From Magnetospira sp. (GTDB taxonomy: Bacteria; Pseudomonadota; Alphaproteobacteria; Rhodospirillales; Magnetospiraceae): a stretch of DNA of 10,675 bases. Location: NCBI GenBank assembly GCA_028277325.1, contig JANQGL010000443.1:1-10675 (forward strand), read 5' to 3'. Numbering within the stretch: position 1 is the stretch's first letter; every line of letters starts with the position of its first letter. The notes beneath the pieces were generated by a model. It was not told the origin of the DNA, did not search any database, and saw nothing but the letters and a program-made list of their open reading frames with translations. Positions 1-6,499 of this stretch are shown piece by piece. A program made the position numbers and the translations under genes.

Positions 1-21
1 TTTTCTGAGTTTGATGCGTGC

Positions 22-659
22 GTGTTCGTTTGTGAACTGCCATTGAGCGATGCACCGCTTATGGTTTCGTTCTGTCGTCCACGCTTTGACGTCATGGGCA
101 AGGTCTTGTATCCCATGGCAGAAATCATGTTGCTTGTGCTTGGCGGCGTGCTTGGCGGGGCGGAAAGGTTCGTCGAGATCGCGCGGTGGGGCGAGATGAA
201 ATTGAACTTCCTGCGCCGCCTCCTGCCGTATCGCGACGGCATCCCCAGCCACGATGCGCTCAACGACCTGTTCAACGGGCTGGACCACGACGCCTTTCGC
301 GACTGCTTCGTGGCCTGGGCCGAAAGCCTGCGCAACGGCGTGCCGGAACTTGGCGACAGCGCCGGCCCCGAGATCGTCGCCATCGACGGCAAGACGGCGC
401 GGTTCTCCTCGCCCGCGCCGCCCGCACCCATTGGCAGATCGAAAACAACCTTCACTGGGTTCTCGACGTCGTCTTCCACGACGACCTATGTCGCCTACGC
501 ACCGGATCCGGACCGCAGAACTTCGCCATCGTCAAACACATGGCCCTGAACCTCCTCAAGGAGGCAAAGGCCAACGGAAAACACAGCCTCAACGTCACCC
601 GGAAAATGGCCGCTTGGTCCGACGACTTCCTGGAAACCGTCGTCAGGGGAACTGCATGA
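22..659 (+). pseudogene. ISAs1-family IS transposase, internally deleted and frameshifted
   Basis: This was a DDE transposase of the ISAs1 family. The N-terminal half reads in one frame (about 22-411) and contains GKVLYP, the DGIPSHD motif and AIDGKTAR, which carries the first catalytic Asp. The C-terminal part reads in a different frame (about 426-659) and contains THWQIENNLHWVLDV, with the catalytic Glu, then HMALNLLK and a normal-looking end (AAWSDDFL). The middle, which should carry the second catalytic Asp (the DAMGCQ region in relatives), is absent. About 205 codons remain where the family usually has about 370-380, so roughly 500 bases were lost at about 405-428 with a frame change. 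It cannot make an active enzyme. The start is uncertain: GTG at 22 or ATG at 61, neither with a good ribosome binding site, and the frame is open to the window edge. The IS right end probably lies at 660-690, perhaps at ...GATTCCCGTG (671-680). Confidence 0.88.
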
Positions 660-690
660 AACGTTCAAGCGATTCCCGTGCGGTGCCCGG

Positions 691-1056
691 TCAGGTCAAG
701 AGGCGACGCGACACGACGCCCAGAATTTGTCCGTCCTCGACCACCGGAAGGTGGCGGAACCCGTGATCGTTCATCAGCTTGAGCGCCTCGGTCACCCCGG
801 TCCCGGGACCGATCGTGACCGGTTCCCGGGTCATCACGTCGCGCAGCTCGCTCAGGTCGGCGTTGCGACGGGTGGCGACGAAGATGCGCAACGCGTCGCG
901 TTCGGTGAAAATGCCCAGCAGCTTGCCGTCCTGGGTGACCAGGACCGAGCCCACGTTGCGTTCCGTCATCACCCGTCCGGCCTCGCGGATGGTGGACGTA
1001 CCGGGCATCTCCACGATCTCCTGGCCGTGCACCAGGTCTCCGACTGTCTTTTCCAT
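691..1056 (-). CDS. Small two-CBS-domain protein
   Basis: A 121-residue cytoplasmic protein made only of a CBS pair. Such pairs (Bateman modules) usually sense adenine nucleotides. The first CBS domain is about residues 8-60 (MPGTSTIREAGRVM, then GSVLV and GIFTERDAL). The second is about 74-121 (MTREPVTIGPGTGV, HLPVVEDG, GVVSRRLLT). D54 of TERD is the Asp that contacts ribose in many nucleotide-binding CBS domains. The matching place in the second domain is Leu (SRRLL) and the protein ends two residues later, so the usual final helix is short or missing. The stop is 31 bases from the end of the transposase remnant, which raises the possibility of 3' truncation by the IS. The start is ATG 1056 with AGGA four bases upstream and a purine-rich GGGAGAG further back. 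It is divergent from the ABC operon. The regulated partner cannot be told from the window. Confidence 0.85.
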   Translation of the reverse strand: MEKTVGDLVHGQEIVEMPGTSTIREAGRVMTERNVGSVLVTQDGKLLGIFTERDALRIFVATRRNADLSELRDVMTREPVTIGPGTGVTEALKLMNDHGFRHLPVVEDGQILGVVSRRLLT

Positions 1057-1191
1057 GGCGTCCTAACTCTCCCAAGACTCTCAACAAGCGCCGGCCCGGC
1101 CCTGCCCGGACCCGCCCTCCATTCTCGTTGTCCGGGCGCGCCGATTCAAGAGCCGCTTCGCGCATCCGTCCGAACCGGTTGGTCTCGGCGC

Positions 1192-1220
1192 TTGATCGCG
1201 CCGTGTTTCAGGCGTATGAC
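1192..1220 (+). promoter_or_regulatory. Possible sigma-70-type promoter of the amino-acid ABC operon
   Basis: TTGATC (1192-1197) and TATGAC (1215-1220) are separated by 17 bases and lie 55 bases upstream of the ATPase start. Each hexamer matches four of six consensus positions (TTGACA, TATAAT). It sits in the 218-base divergent region between the CBS gene and the ABC operon, where a promoter is expected. I saw no convincing operator, and no clear promoter for the CBS gene on the other strand. This is a weak match found by eye. Confidence 0.3.
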
Positions 1221-1274
1221 CGAAAACGAGAGGACGCGACGCGTGACGGGGACGCGGGCTTGGACGCAAGGCGG

Positions 1275-2039
1275 ATGGACACGCCGGCGCTGGAGGCGCT
1301 GGACATTCACAAGAGTTTCCTCGGCCACGAGGTGCTGCGCGGCGTCTCGGTGCGGGCTCGCGACGGCGAGGTGATCGCCATCCTCGGGTCCTCCGGGTCG
1401 GGGAAGAGCACCTTCCTGCGCTGCGTCAATTTCCTGGAGGTGCCGGAGAGCGGCACCGTGCGGGTGGGGGGCGAGGAGGTGCGGGTGCGCCGCAAGCGCA
1501 ACGGCTACGCCTTCGACCAGAAACAGATCAACCGCCTGCGGGCCCGCGTCGGCTTCGTATTCCAGTCGTTCAACCTGTGGCCGCACCGCAGCGTGCTCGA
1601 CAACATCGTCGAGGCGCCGGTGCACGTGCGGCGGATCCCGCGCCCGGAGGCGGTGGCGCGGGCCGAATCGCTGCTCGAAAAGGTCGGCATGGCGGATCGC
1701 CGCGACCTCTATCCCAACCAGCTTTCGGGCGGCCAGCAGCAGCGGGCGGCGATCGCCCGCGCCCTGGCCATGGACCCCGACGTGATCCTGTTCGACGAGC
1801 CCACCTCGGCGCTCGATCCGGAACTGGTCGGCGAGGTCCTGGGGGTGATCCGCCGGCTGGCCGAGGAGGGGCGGACCATGCTCATCGTGACCCACGAGAT
1901 GGGGTTCGCGCGCGAGGTCTCGGACCGCACGGTGTTCCTGCATCAGGGGCGCGTCGAGGAGGAGGGCGAGTCGTCGGAGGTGTTCGCCGGCCCGGCCTCG
2001 GACCGGATGCGCCGGTTCCTGTCCGGTCATTTGACCTGA
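1275..2039 (+). CDS. Polar amino-acid ABC transporter ATP-binding protein (HisP/GlnQ type)
   Basis: This is the 254-residue nucleotide-binding subunit that powers the importer from the cytoplasmic face of the inner membrane. All ABC motifs are present and intact: Walker A GSSGSGKST (38-46), Q-loop Gln97 in FVFQSFNLWPH, signature LSGGQ (150-154), Walker B VILFDE (170-175), D-loop SALD (178-181) and switch His207 (THEMGFA). The stretch between the beta-strands and the Q-loop (about 67-91) is long, as in HisP and its opine-transporter relatives, and the DPELVGEVL and FLHQGRVEEEG segments read very like HisP. ATG 1275 is chosen because AAGG lies three bases upstream and strand 1 follows directly. 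The same frame is open further upstream, but that part has no family resemblance. It is the first gene of a four-gene operon, with 46 bases before the binding-protein gene. Confidence 0.95.
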   Translation: MDTPALEALDIHKSFLGHEVLRGVSVRARDGEVIAILGSSGSGKSTFLRCVNFLEVPESGTVRVGGEEVRVRRKRNGYAFDQKQINRLRARVGFVFQSFNLWPHRSVLDNIVEAPVHVRRIPRPEAVARAESLLEKVGMADRRDLYPNQLSGGQQQRAAIARALAMDPDVILFDEPTSALDPELVGEVLGVIRRLAEEGRTMLIVTHEMGFAREVSDRTVFLHQGRVEEEGESSEVFAGPASDRMRRFLSGHLT

Positions 2040-2085
2040 AACGCTTGGCGTCCCCGCGCGGGGGGCATGAAGAGGAGGAGAGACA

Positions 2086-2844
2086 ATGCACAAGCTCAGC
2101 ACGTTTTTCGCCGCCGTGGTGGCGGCCGGGCTGCTCGTCGCCGGCGGTCCGGCGAAGGCGGCGGACCCGTTGCGGATCGGCACCGAGGGCGCCTATCCGC
2201 CGTTCAACCTGGTCGACGCGAACGGCGAACTGCAGGGATTCGACGTCGATATCGCCAAGGCGCTGTGCGCCGCCATGGAGGTGGAGTGCACCTTCGTGAA
2301 ACAGGACTGGGACGGCATCATCCCGGCCCTGCTGGCCGGCAAGTACGACGCCATCGTGGCCTCCATGTCGATCACCGAGGAGCGCCGGCAGGCGGTCGAC
2401 TTCACCGAGAGGTACTACACCAACAAGCTGCGCTTCATCGCCAGGAAGGACATGCAACTGGACATCTCGGCGGCCGGGCTGGCCGGCCTCGACGTGGGCG
2501 CCCAGCGGGCCACCATCTCCGGCAGTTTCCTCGAGGAGCACTATCCGGACGCCAACGTGCGCCTGTACGACACCCAGGAGAACGCCTACCTGGACCTCGC
2601 CGCCGGGCGCCTCGACGCGGTGCTGGGCGACGCCCTGGTCAACTACGAGTGGCTGAACTCCGAGGCCGGGGCCGACTTCGCGTTCAAGGGCGCCCCGGTG
2701 TTCGAGGGCGACCTGATCGCCATCGCGCTGCGCAAGGGCAATCCGGACCTGGTCGAGAGGTTCAACGCGGCGATCCGCCAGATCCGGGCCGACGGGACCT
2801 ATCAGGAAATCAACGCCCGATACTTCCCGTTCGACATCTACTGA
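2086..2844 (+). CDS. Periplasmic amino-acid-binding protein of the ABC importer (LAO/HisJ type)
   Basis: This 252-residue solute-binding protein captures the substrate in the periplasm and hands it to the permeases. A Sec signal peptide (Lys3, a hydrophobic core, then PAKA) is probably cut after residue 25. The mature part is an SBP_bac_3 domain. The residues expected to hold the ligand's alpha-amino and carboxyl groups are visible: Ser93 and Ser95, Arg100 (SMSITEERR), Thr143 and Asp182. Cys61 and Cys68 are spaced like the single disulfide of the lysine-arginine-ornithine and histidine binding proteins, and the C-terminus YFPFDIY matches theirs. Glu34 (IGTEGAYPPF) stands where LAO has its side-chain-binding Asp, so a basic amino acid is the likeliest ligand, though this is inference. 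It has the best ribosome binding site of the operon, AGGAGG at 2073-2078, seven bases before ATG. A short palindrome, CCCCGCGCGGGG (2052-2063), precedes it. Confidence 0.94.
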   Translation: MHKLSTFFAAVVAAGLLVAGGPAKAADPLRIGTEGAYPPFNLVDANGELQGFDVDIAKALCAAMEVECTFVKQDWDGIIPALLAGKYDAIVASMSITEERRQAVDFTERYYTNKLRFIARKDMQLDISAAGLAGLDVGAQRATISGSFLEEHYPDANVRLYDTQENAYLDLAAGRLDAVLGDALVNYEWLNSEAGADFAFKGAPVFEGDLIAIALRKGNPDLVERFNAAIRQIRADGTYQEINARYFPFDIY

Positions 2845-2849
2845 TCGGA

Positions 2850-2880
2850 CGGGCGCGCGCCGCCGCCAGGCGCGCGCCCG
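2850..2880 (+). promoter_or_regulatory. Intercistronic GC hairpin between binding-protein and permease genes
   Basis: Two perfectly complementary 12-base arms (2850-2861, CGGGCGCGCGCC, and 2869-2880) enclose a 7-base loop, GCCGCCA. The structure begins five bases after the binding-protein stop and ends nine bases before the first permease start. No T-run follows, so it does not look like a simple terminator. In enteric his transport operons a stem-loop at the same position protects the upstream message and lowers permease expression. A similar role here is inference from position. Confidence 0.75.
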
Positions 2881-2889
2881 GATCCTTCC

Positions 2890-3582
2890 ATGGTCCCGGA
2901 TCTGCACGGCTTCGGCCCGGTTCTCCTCGAAGGCACGCTGATGACCGTGCGGCTGGCCGTCGCCTCCTGCGCGGTGGGAATCGTTCTCGGCCTGCTGGGG
3001 GCGGCCGCCAAGCTGTCCGGGTCGCCGGTCCTGCGCGCCCTGGGGGGCGCCTATTCCACCGTTCTGCGCGGCATTCCCGAGCTGCTGGTGGTGCTGATGA
3101 TCTACTTCGGCGCCTCGACGGTTCTGATGGCGGCGGCACGGCCGTTCGGCTACGCCGGCTACATCGAGCTCAGTCCTTTCGTGGCCGGGGTCACGGCGCT
3201 CGGGCTCACCTTCGGGGCCTACGCGACGGAGGTGTTCCGCGGCGCCCTCCAGGCGATTCCGCCCGGCCAGTCGGAGGCCGCGCGGGCGCTCGGCATGGGC
3301 CGCGTCCTGGCGTTCCGCCGGGTGACCCTGCCGCAGGTGTGGCGGCTCGCCCTGCCGGGGCTGGGCAACCTTTTCATGGTGCTGCTGAAGGACACCGCCC
3401 TGATCTCGGTGATCGGCCTGGAGGAACTGATGCGGATGACCGCCTTCGCGGTCGGCCGCACCAAGGAGCCGTTCACCTTCTATCTGGCGGCCGCGCTGAT
3501 CTATCTGGTGCTCACCGCGCTGACCACCCTGGCCCTGTCGGCCATGGAGCGGCGCGCGGCGCGCGGCCACGGGAGGCGGTGA
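2890..3582 (+). CDS. Amino-acid ABC transporter permease 1 (HisQ type)
   Basis: This is a 230-residue inner-membrane subunit of the importer, one half of the permease heterodimer. It reads like HisQ throughout: GFGPVLLEGTLMTVRLA at the N-terminus, LRGIPELLVVLMIYFGAS, then the EAA loop that docks on the ATPase (about 117-140, with GALQAIPPGQSEAARALGMG), then LKDTALISVIGLEEL. Hydrophobic segments fit about five membrane helices. ATG 2890 gives the family-typical N-terminus. A second ATG at 2941 would cut into the first helix. The ribosome binding site is poor (GGA at 2880-2882) and touches the foot of the intercistronic hairpin, so low translation relative to the binding protein is likely. The stop overlaps the next start by one base (TGATG). 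Confidence 0.94.
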   Translation: MVPDLHGFGPVLLEGTLMTVRLAVASCAVGIVLGLLGAAAKLSGSPVLRALGGAYSTVLRGIPELLVVLMIYFGASTVLMAAARPFGYAGYIELSPFVAGVTALGLTFGAYATEVFRGALQAIPPGQSEAARALGMGRVLAFRRVTLPQVWRLALPGLGNLFMVLLKDTALISVIGLEELMRMTAFAVGRTKEPFTFYLAAALIYLVLTALTTLALSAMERRAARGHGRR

Positions 3583-4283
3583 TGGACCTGCGCCTGATGG
3601 TCGACAGCCTGCCGCAGCTTCTCCTGGGGATGCTGGCCACCCTGGAGCTGGTCGCCCTGTCGGGCGCGCTCGGGGTGGTGCTGGCGGTGCCCGTGGCCCT
3701 GGCCCGGGTGTCGCCGCGCGCCTGGGTGCGGGCGGCGCCGCTGGGCTACATCTTCTTCCTGCGCGGCACCCCGCTGCTGGTCCAGATCTTCCTGGTCTAC
3801 TACGGACTCGGACAGTTCGAGACGGTCCGCGAAAGCGTGCTCTGGCCGGTGCTGCGCGAGGCCTACTGGTGCGCCATCATCGCCTTCACCCTCAACACCT
3901 CGGCCTACACGGCGGAGATCCTGCGCGGCGCCATCCAGGCGGTGCCGCCGGGCGAAGTGGAGGCGGCCCGCGCGCTGGGCATGTCGCACGCCCTCACCCT
4001 GCGCCGCGTGGTCCTGCCGCGCGCCGTGCGGATGGCGCTGCCGGCCTACGGCAACGAGGTGATCCTGATGGTCAAGGGATCCGCCCTGGCCAGCACGATC
4101 ACCCTGCTCGACCTCACCGGGATGGCGCGCACCATCATCGCCAAGACCTACAAGCCGCTGGAGATCTTCCTCGCGGCGGGACTGCTGTACCTGCTGATCA
4201 CCCTCGTGATCACGCGCCTGATCCGGCGCGCCGAGACCCACCTGTCGACCACCGCGAACCCCCGACCGAAAGGTCGGCCTTAA
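3582..4283 (+). CDS. Amino-acid ABC transporter permease 2 (HisM type)
   Basis: A 233-residue inner-membrane permease that pairs with the preceding one. Family features are FFLRGTPLLVQIFLVYYGLGQF near residues 52-72, the EAA loop (about 108-131, containing GAIQAVPPGEVEAARALGMS) and LMVKGSALASTITLLDLTGMAR, all as in HisM/ArtM. The start ATG 3582 overlaps the stop of permease 1 (TGATG), and GGGAGG at 3571-3576 lies five bases upstream, so the two permeases are probably translationally coupled and made in equal amounts. The last codons carry a small GAAA-loop hairpin. This closes a complete one-operon importer. Confidence 0.94.
   Translation: MDLRLMVDSLPQLLLGMLATLELVALSGALGVVLAVPVALARVSPRAWVRAAPLGYIFFLRGTPLLVQIFLVYYGLGQFETVRESVLWPVLREAYWCAIIAFTLNTSAYTAEILRGAIQAVPPGEVEAARALGMSHALTLRRVVLPRAVRMALPAYGNEVILMVKGSALASTITLLDLTGMARTIIAKTYKPLEIFLAAGLLYLLITLVITRLIRRAETHLSTTANPRPKGRP
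4262..4277 (+). terminator. Small GAAA-tetraloop hairpin at the end of the ABC operon
   Basis: CCGACC (4262-4267), GAAA, GGTCGG (4272-4277) make a 6-bp stem with a stable GNRA-type loop, four to nineteen bases before the TAA of permease 2. It is followed by CCTTAACAACCGTTT rather than a T-run, so it is at best a weak terminator or a 3' stabiliser, and transcription may continue into the next gene. Confidence 0.3.
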
Positions 4284-4339
4284 CAACCGTTTGGCGAATC
4301 GGTACCCTGCGCTGTGTTCGATTGACCGGAGGGCGCCTC

Positions 4340-6457
4340 ATGCCGTTTGACATGCCACTCCCTGGCCGTCGCCGACTCGTTCTGGCGGCGGCGCTGGCCT
4401 GCGGCCTGGTGGCCGCCGCCATGCCCGTCGGGGCGGCCGCGCAGGCGCCGCAGCGAACCGTGCTGGAGGCCTTGGCGCAACGCAACATGCCGGATCTCCG
4501 GCGGGCCATGGAGGCGCGGATCAAGCGGATCGACGGCATGAAGAACGCCGATCCGGGGCGGATCGACTACCAGTACCACAGCCTGGTGCGGCATTTTCCC
4601 ATGTTCGCGAAGCCGCGCTATCGCTATGCGGTGCGTTTGGCCAACAAGCCGGACACGCCGCCCGAGGCGGTCTTGGAGATGCTCGAGTCGGCGGTCGAGC
4701 GGGGGTACAGCGACGTGAAACGGTTGCGGGTCGAGCCGGCGTTCGACTCCCTCCGCGACCTGCCGCGGTTTCGCGACCTGGTGGACGCGGCCGGCCGGCC
4801 GCGCATGCCGGACCCGGGGCCGGTCGAAACCGGTCCGACCGCCATCGAGGACGGCATCGCCCTGGTCGCTGAAACCAATACCGGGGTCGACCGGCGATTG
4901 AAGGTGCTGCGGCCGCTGTTCCGCCGGTCCGCGGCGGGCGACGCGCCGGCCCGGGTGCGAATCGGCGAGGCGCCTCATTTCGCCCTGCTGAACGCCTGGT
5001 TCGCCGAGGGGCGGGCGGCCGGCAACCGGGATGACTTCTACGACAACCGGGACCACGACCACGCGACGCTGCGCCGCCAGCCGCGTCCGCAGGTCACCTT
5101 CGTCGAATACTCGGACATCGCCCACGCGGCCCGCATCGAGCGGGGCCTGGGGGGCATCAACCTGCTGTTCGACCGGGTCACGGTGGGCAACTCCTCGACC
5201 GTCCACAGCGGACCCTTCGGCCGCAGCCATCCGCGACACGCCATGACGTCGGGGGCCGGCATTCCTGAAAAGTTGTACCGGCAGTACCGCCTGCACCATC
5301 TCTATGTCTATCCGGAGCACCGGGATCACGATCCGGACACCGGCGACCTGTTTCCGGCCAACCTGCCCTATCTGATCGCCTCCCAGGGGTCGTCGTCGTC
5401 CGACGCGCCGTTCGTCGCGGCGGCGCTGGACATCCTCGCGGCGTTCCGGCCCGAGGTGAAGGAATACCTGCGCGAGAACAACCTGACCATGCCGACGGTG
5501 CAGATGATCCTGCGCCGGTCGCAGGGCTTCGTGACGCGCGACGAGGACTACCTCGACGGCCGCGCGCATCCGTCGGCGTTCGAATCCGAGCATCTCGATT
5601 CGATGCGCATGGTGAACATGGCCAACGACCTGACCGTCGACCGGGTGCCGCCGGTGGTCGAACTGCGGGTGCTTCGGGAGACCAAGCCCAAGCCGGGCGT
5701 CGGACTCATGGCGCAGTCGGTGTCCGAAAGCCTGTTCGATACCCCGGCCGCCATCGCGCGGGTGGTGCGCGGCGTCGCCCGCGAGAAACGCATGGTGGTC
5801 AGTGCCGCCCGGACCAAACGGCTGGACGACGCGCCGCCGTCGTTCCGCTGGGTGGTGCTGCGCGGCGACGCCGAGCGGATCCGCATCCTGCCGCGCGACA
5901 ACCGGGCCTCGGAGGTGGAAATCGTCGTCCCCTGGCACGAGCGGCGGCCGGTGCCGGGGCGCCCGGAAATCGCCACCGACCGGGTCGACATCGGGGTGTT
6001 CACGCAGCGCAACGGGACCTGGTCGGCGCCGTCGTTCATCACCTTCTACTACCCGCCGAATCAGAAGCGGGTCTATGGCGAAGACGGGCGTCTGGCGAGC
6101 ATCGATTACGATGCCGCCGGCCCGGCCGACCGCAAGCTGGATCCGCTGCTGGTGTACAGGCGCCCGTGGACCGACGTCTACGAATACGACGATCGGGGGC
6201 GGCTGCTGGGTTGGCGCCGGCAGGGCGAGGGGGCGATCCGGGAACAACGCTACACCCGCCACGGGGCGCGGGTCCTGGAAACCGACGCCCTCGATCGCCC
6301 GGTCCGGGCCCGCCGGATGACCTATCGCGTGGTGCCGAAGCAACGCCGCGGGGGCCAGTTCAAGGAGATCGAGGGCCTCGCCGACGGCGACGTCCTGGTC
6401 TATACCTACGCCGGACCCGAGGACCGTCTGGGCACGCTGTCGGTGGACCCGCGATGA
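4340..6457 (+). CDS. Large exported protein of unknown function
   Basis: 705 residues. The start ATG 4340 has an excellent GGAGGG (4328-4333) six bases upstream. A signal peptide is clear: PGRRRLVL, a long Ala/Leu core and AAAQA, probably cut near residue 36. The arginine run leaves Tat export possible. Residues 40-150 look like a short helical-repeat (TPR-like) region, with AVERGYSDVKRL and LRDLPRFRDLVD. The middle, about 215-440, is the most motif-rich: YDNRDHDH, then VGNSSTVHSGPFGRS, LHHLYVYPEHRDHDP, FPANLPYLIASQGSSSSD, LAAFRPEVKEYL, and an MPTVQMILRRSQ block. About 440-570 looks beta-rich. About 575-640 resembles YD-type repeats (YGEDGRLASIDYD, VYEYDDRGRLLGW). I saw no cysteine after the signal peptide. 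I recall similar unnamed proteins in other bacteria but know no function. It lies 56 bases after the ABC operon, on the same strand, and may or may not be co-transcribed. Confidence 0.88.
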   Translation: MPFDMPLPGRRRLVLAAALACGLVAAAMPVGAAAQAPQRTVLEALAQRNMPDLRRAMEARIKRIDGMKNADPGRIDYQYHSLVRHFPMFAKPRYRYAVRLANKPDTPPEAVLEMLESAVERGYSDVKRLRVEPAFDSLRDLPRFRDLVDAAGRPRMPDPGPVETGPTAIEDGIALVAETNTGVDRRLKVLRPLFRRSAAGDAPARVRIGEAPHFALLNAWFAEGRAAGNRDDFYDNRDHDHATLRRQPRPQVTFVEYSDIAHAARIERGLGGINLLFDRVTVGNSSTVHSGPFGRSHPRHAMTSGAGIPEKLYRQYRLHHLYVYPEHRDHDPDTGDLFPANLPYLIASQGSSSSDAPFVAAALDILAAFRPEVKEYLRENNLTMPTVQMILRRSQGFVTRDEDYLDGRAHPSAFESEHLDSMRMVNMANDLTVDRVPPVVELRVLRETKPKPGVGLMAQSVSESLFDTPAAIARVVRGVAREKRMVVSAARTKRLDDAPPSFRWVVLRGDAERIRILPRDNRASEVEIVVPWHERRPVPGRPEIATDRVDIGVFTQRNGTWSAPSFITFYYPPNQKRVYGEDGRLASIDYDAAGPADRKLDPLLVYRRPWTDVYEYDDRGRLLGWRRQGEGAIREQRYTRHGARVLETDALDRPVRARRMTYRVVPKQRRGGQFKEIEGLADGDVLVYTYAGPEDRLGTLSVDPR

Positions 6458-6499
6458 TGGCGGCGGGGACGCGACCGGATCAGGTCCCGGTATCGCGGG
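6448..6499. terminator. Nested inverted repeat at the convergent gene ends
   Basis: Outer arms CCCGCGAT (6448-6455) and ATCGCGGG (6492-6499) are perfectly complementary. Inside them GGGAC (6466-6470) pairs with GTCCC (6484-6488) around a 13-base loop. The stop of the exported-protein gene begins at the last base of the left outer arm, and the stop of the MFS gene (6480-6482) lies between the two arms. A structure shared by two convergent genes could serve as a bidirectional transcript end, but no T-runs are present. Confidence 0.35.

Noticed and set aside
1128..1274. Upstream extension of the ATPase to GTG/ATG-like starts before 1275
   Set aside because: The added residues are Arg/Ala/Asp-rich with no family resemblance, and the region holds a plausible promoter and the AAGG before ATG 1275.
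2052..2063. Palindrome CCCCGCGCGGGG before the binding-protein gene as a regulatory site
   Set aside because: It is short, pure GC in a GC-rich genome and lacks a T-run. It could arise by chance, so it is noted only in the gene entry.
1882..3570. A 562-codon open frame on the minus strand, across the binding-protein and permease genes
   Set aside because: It crosses three well-supported plus-strand features and its translation is His/Gln/Arg-rich without motifs.
5389..5402. Run of TCG triplets in the exported-protein gene as a simple repeat
   Set aside because: Only four or so units encoding SSSS inside a conserved-looking segment, too short to be a contingency repeat.
4280..6343. A 687-codon open frame on the minus strand, opposite the exported-protein gene
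   Set aside because: Same pattern of a shadow frame in high-GC DNA. The plus-strand gene has a signal peptide, ribosome site and coherent domain layout.
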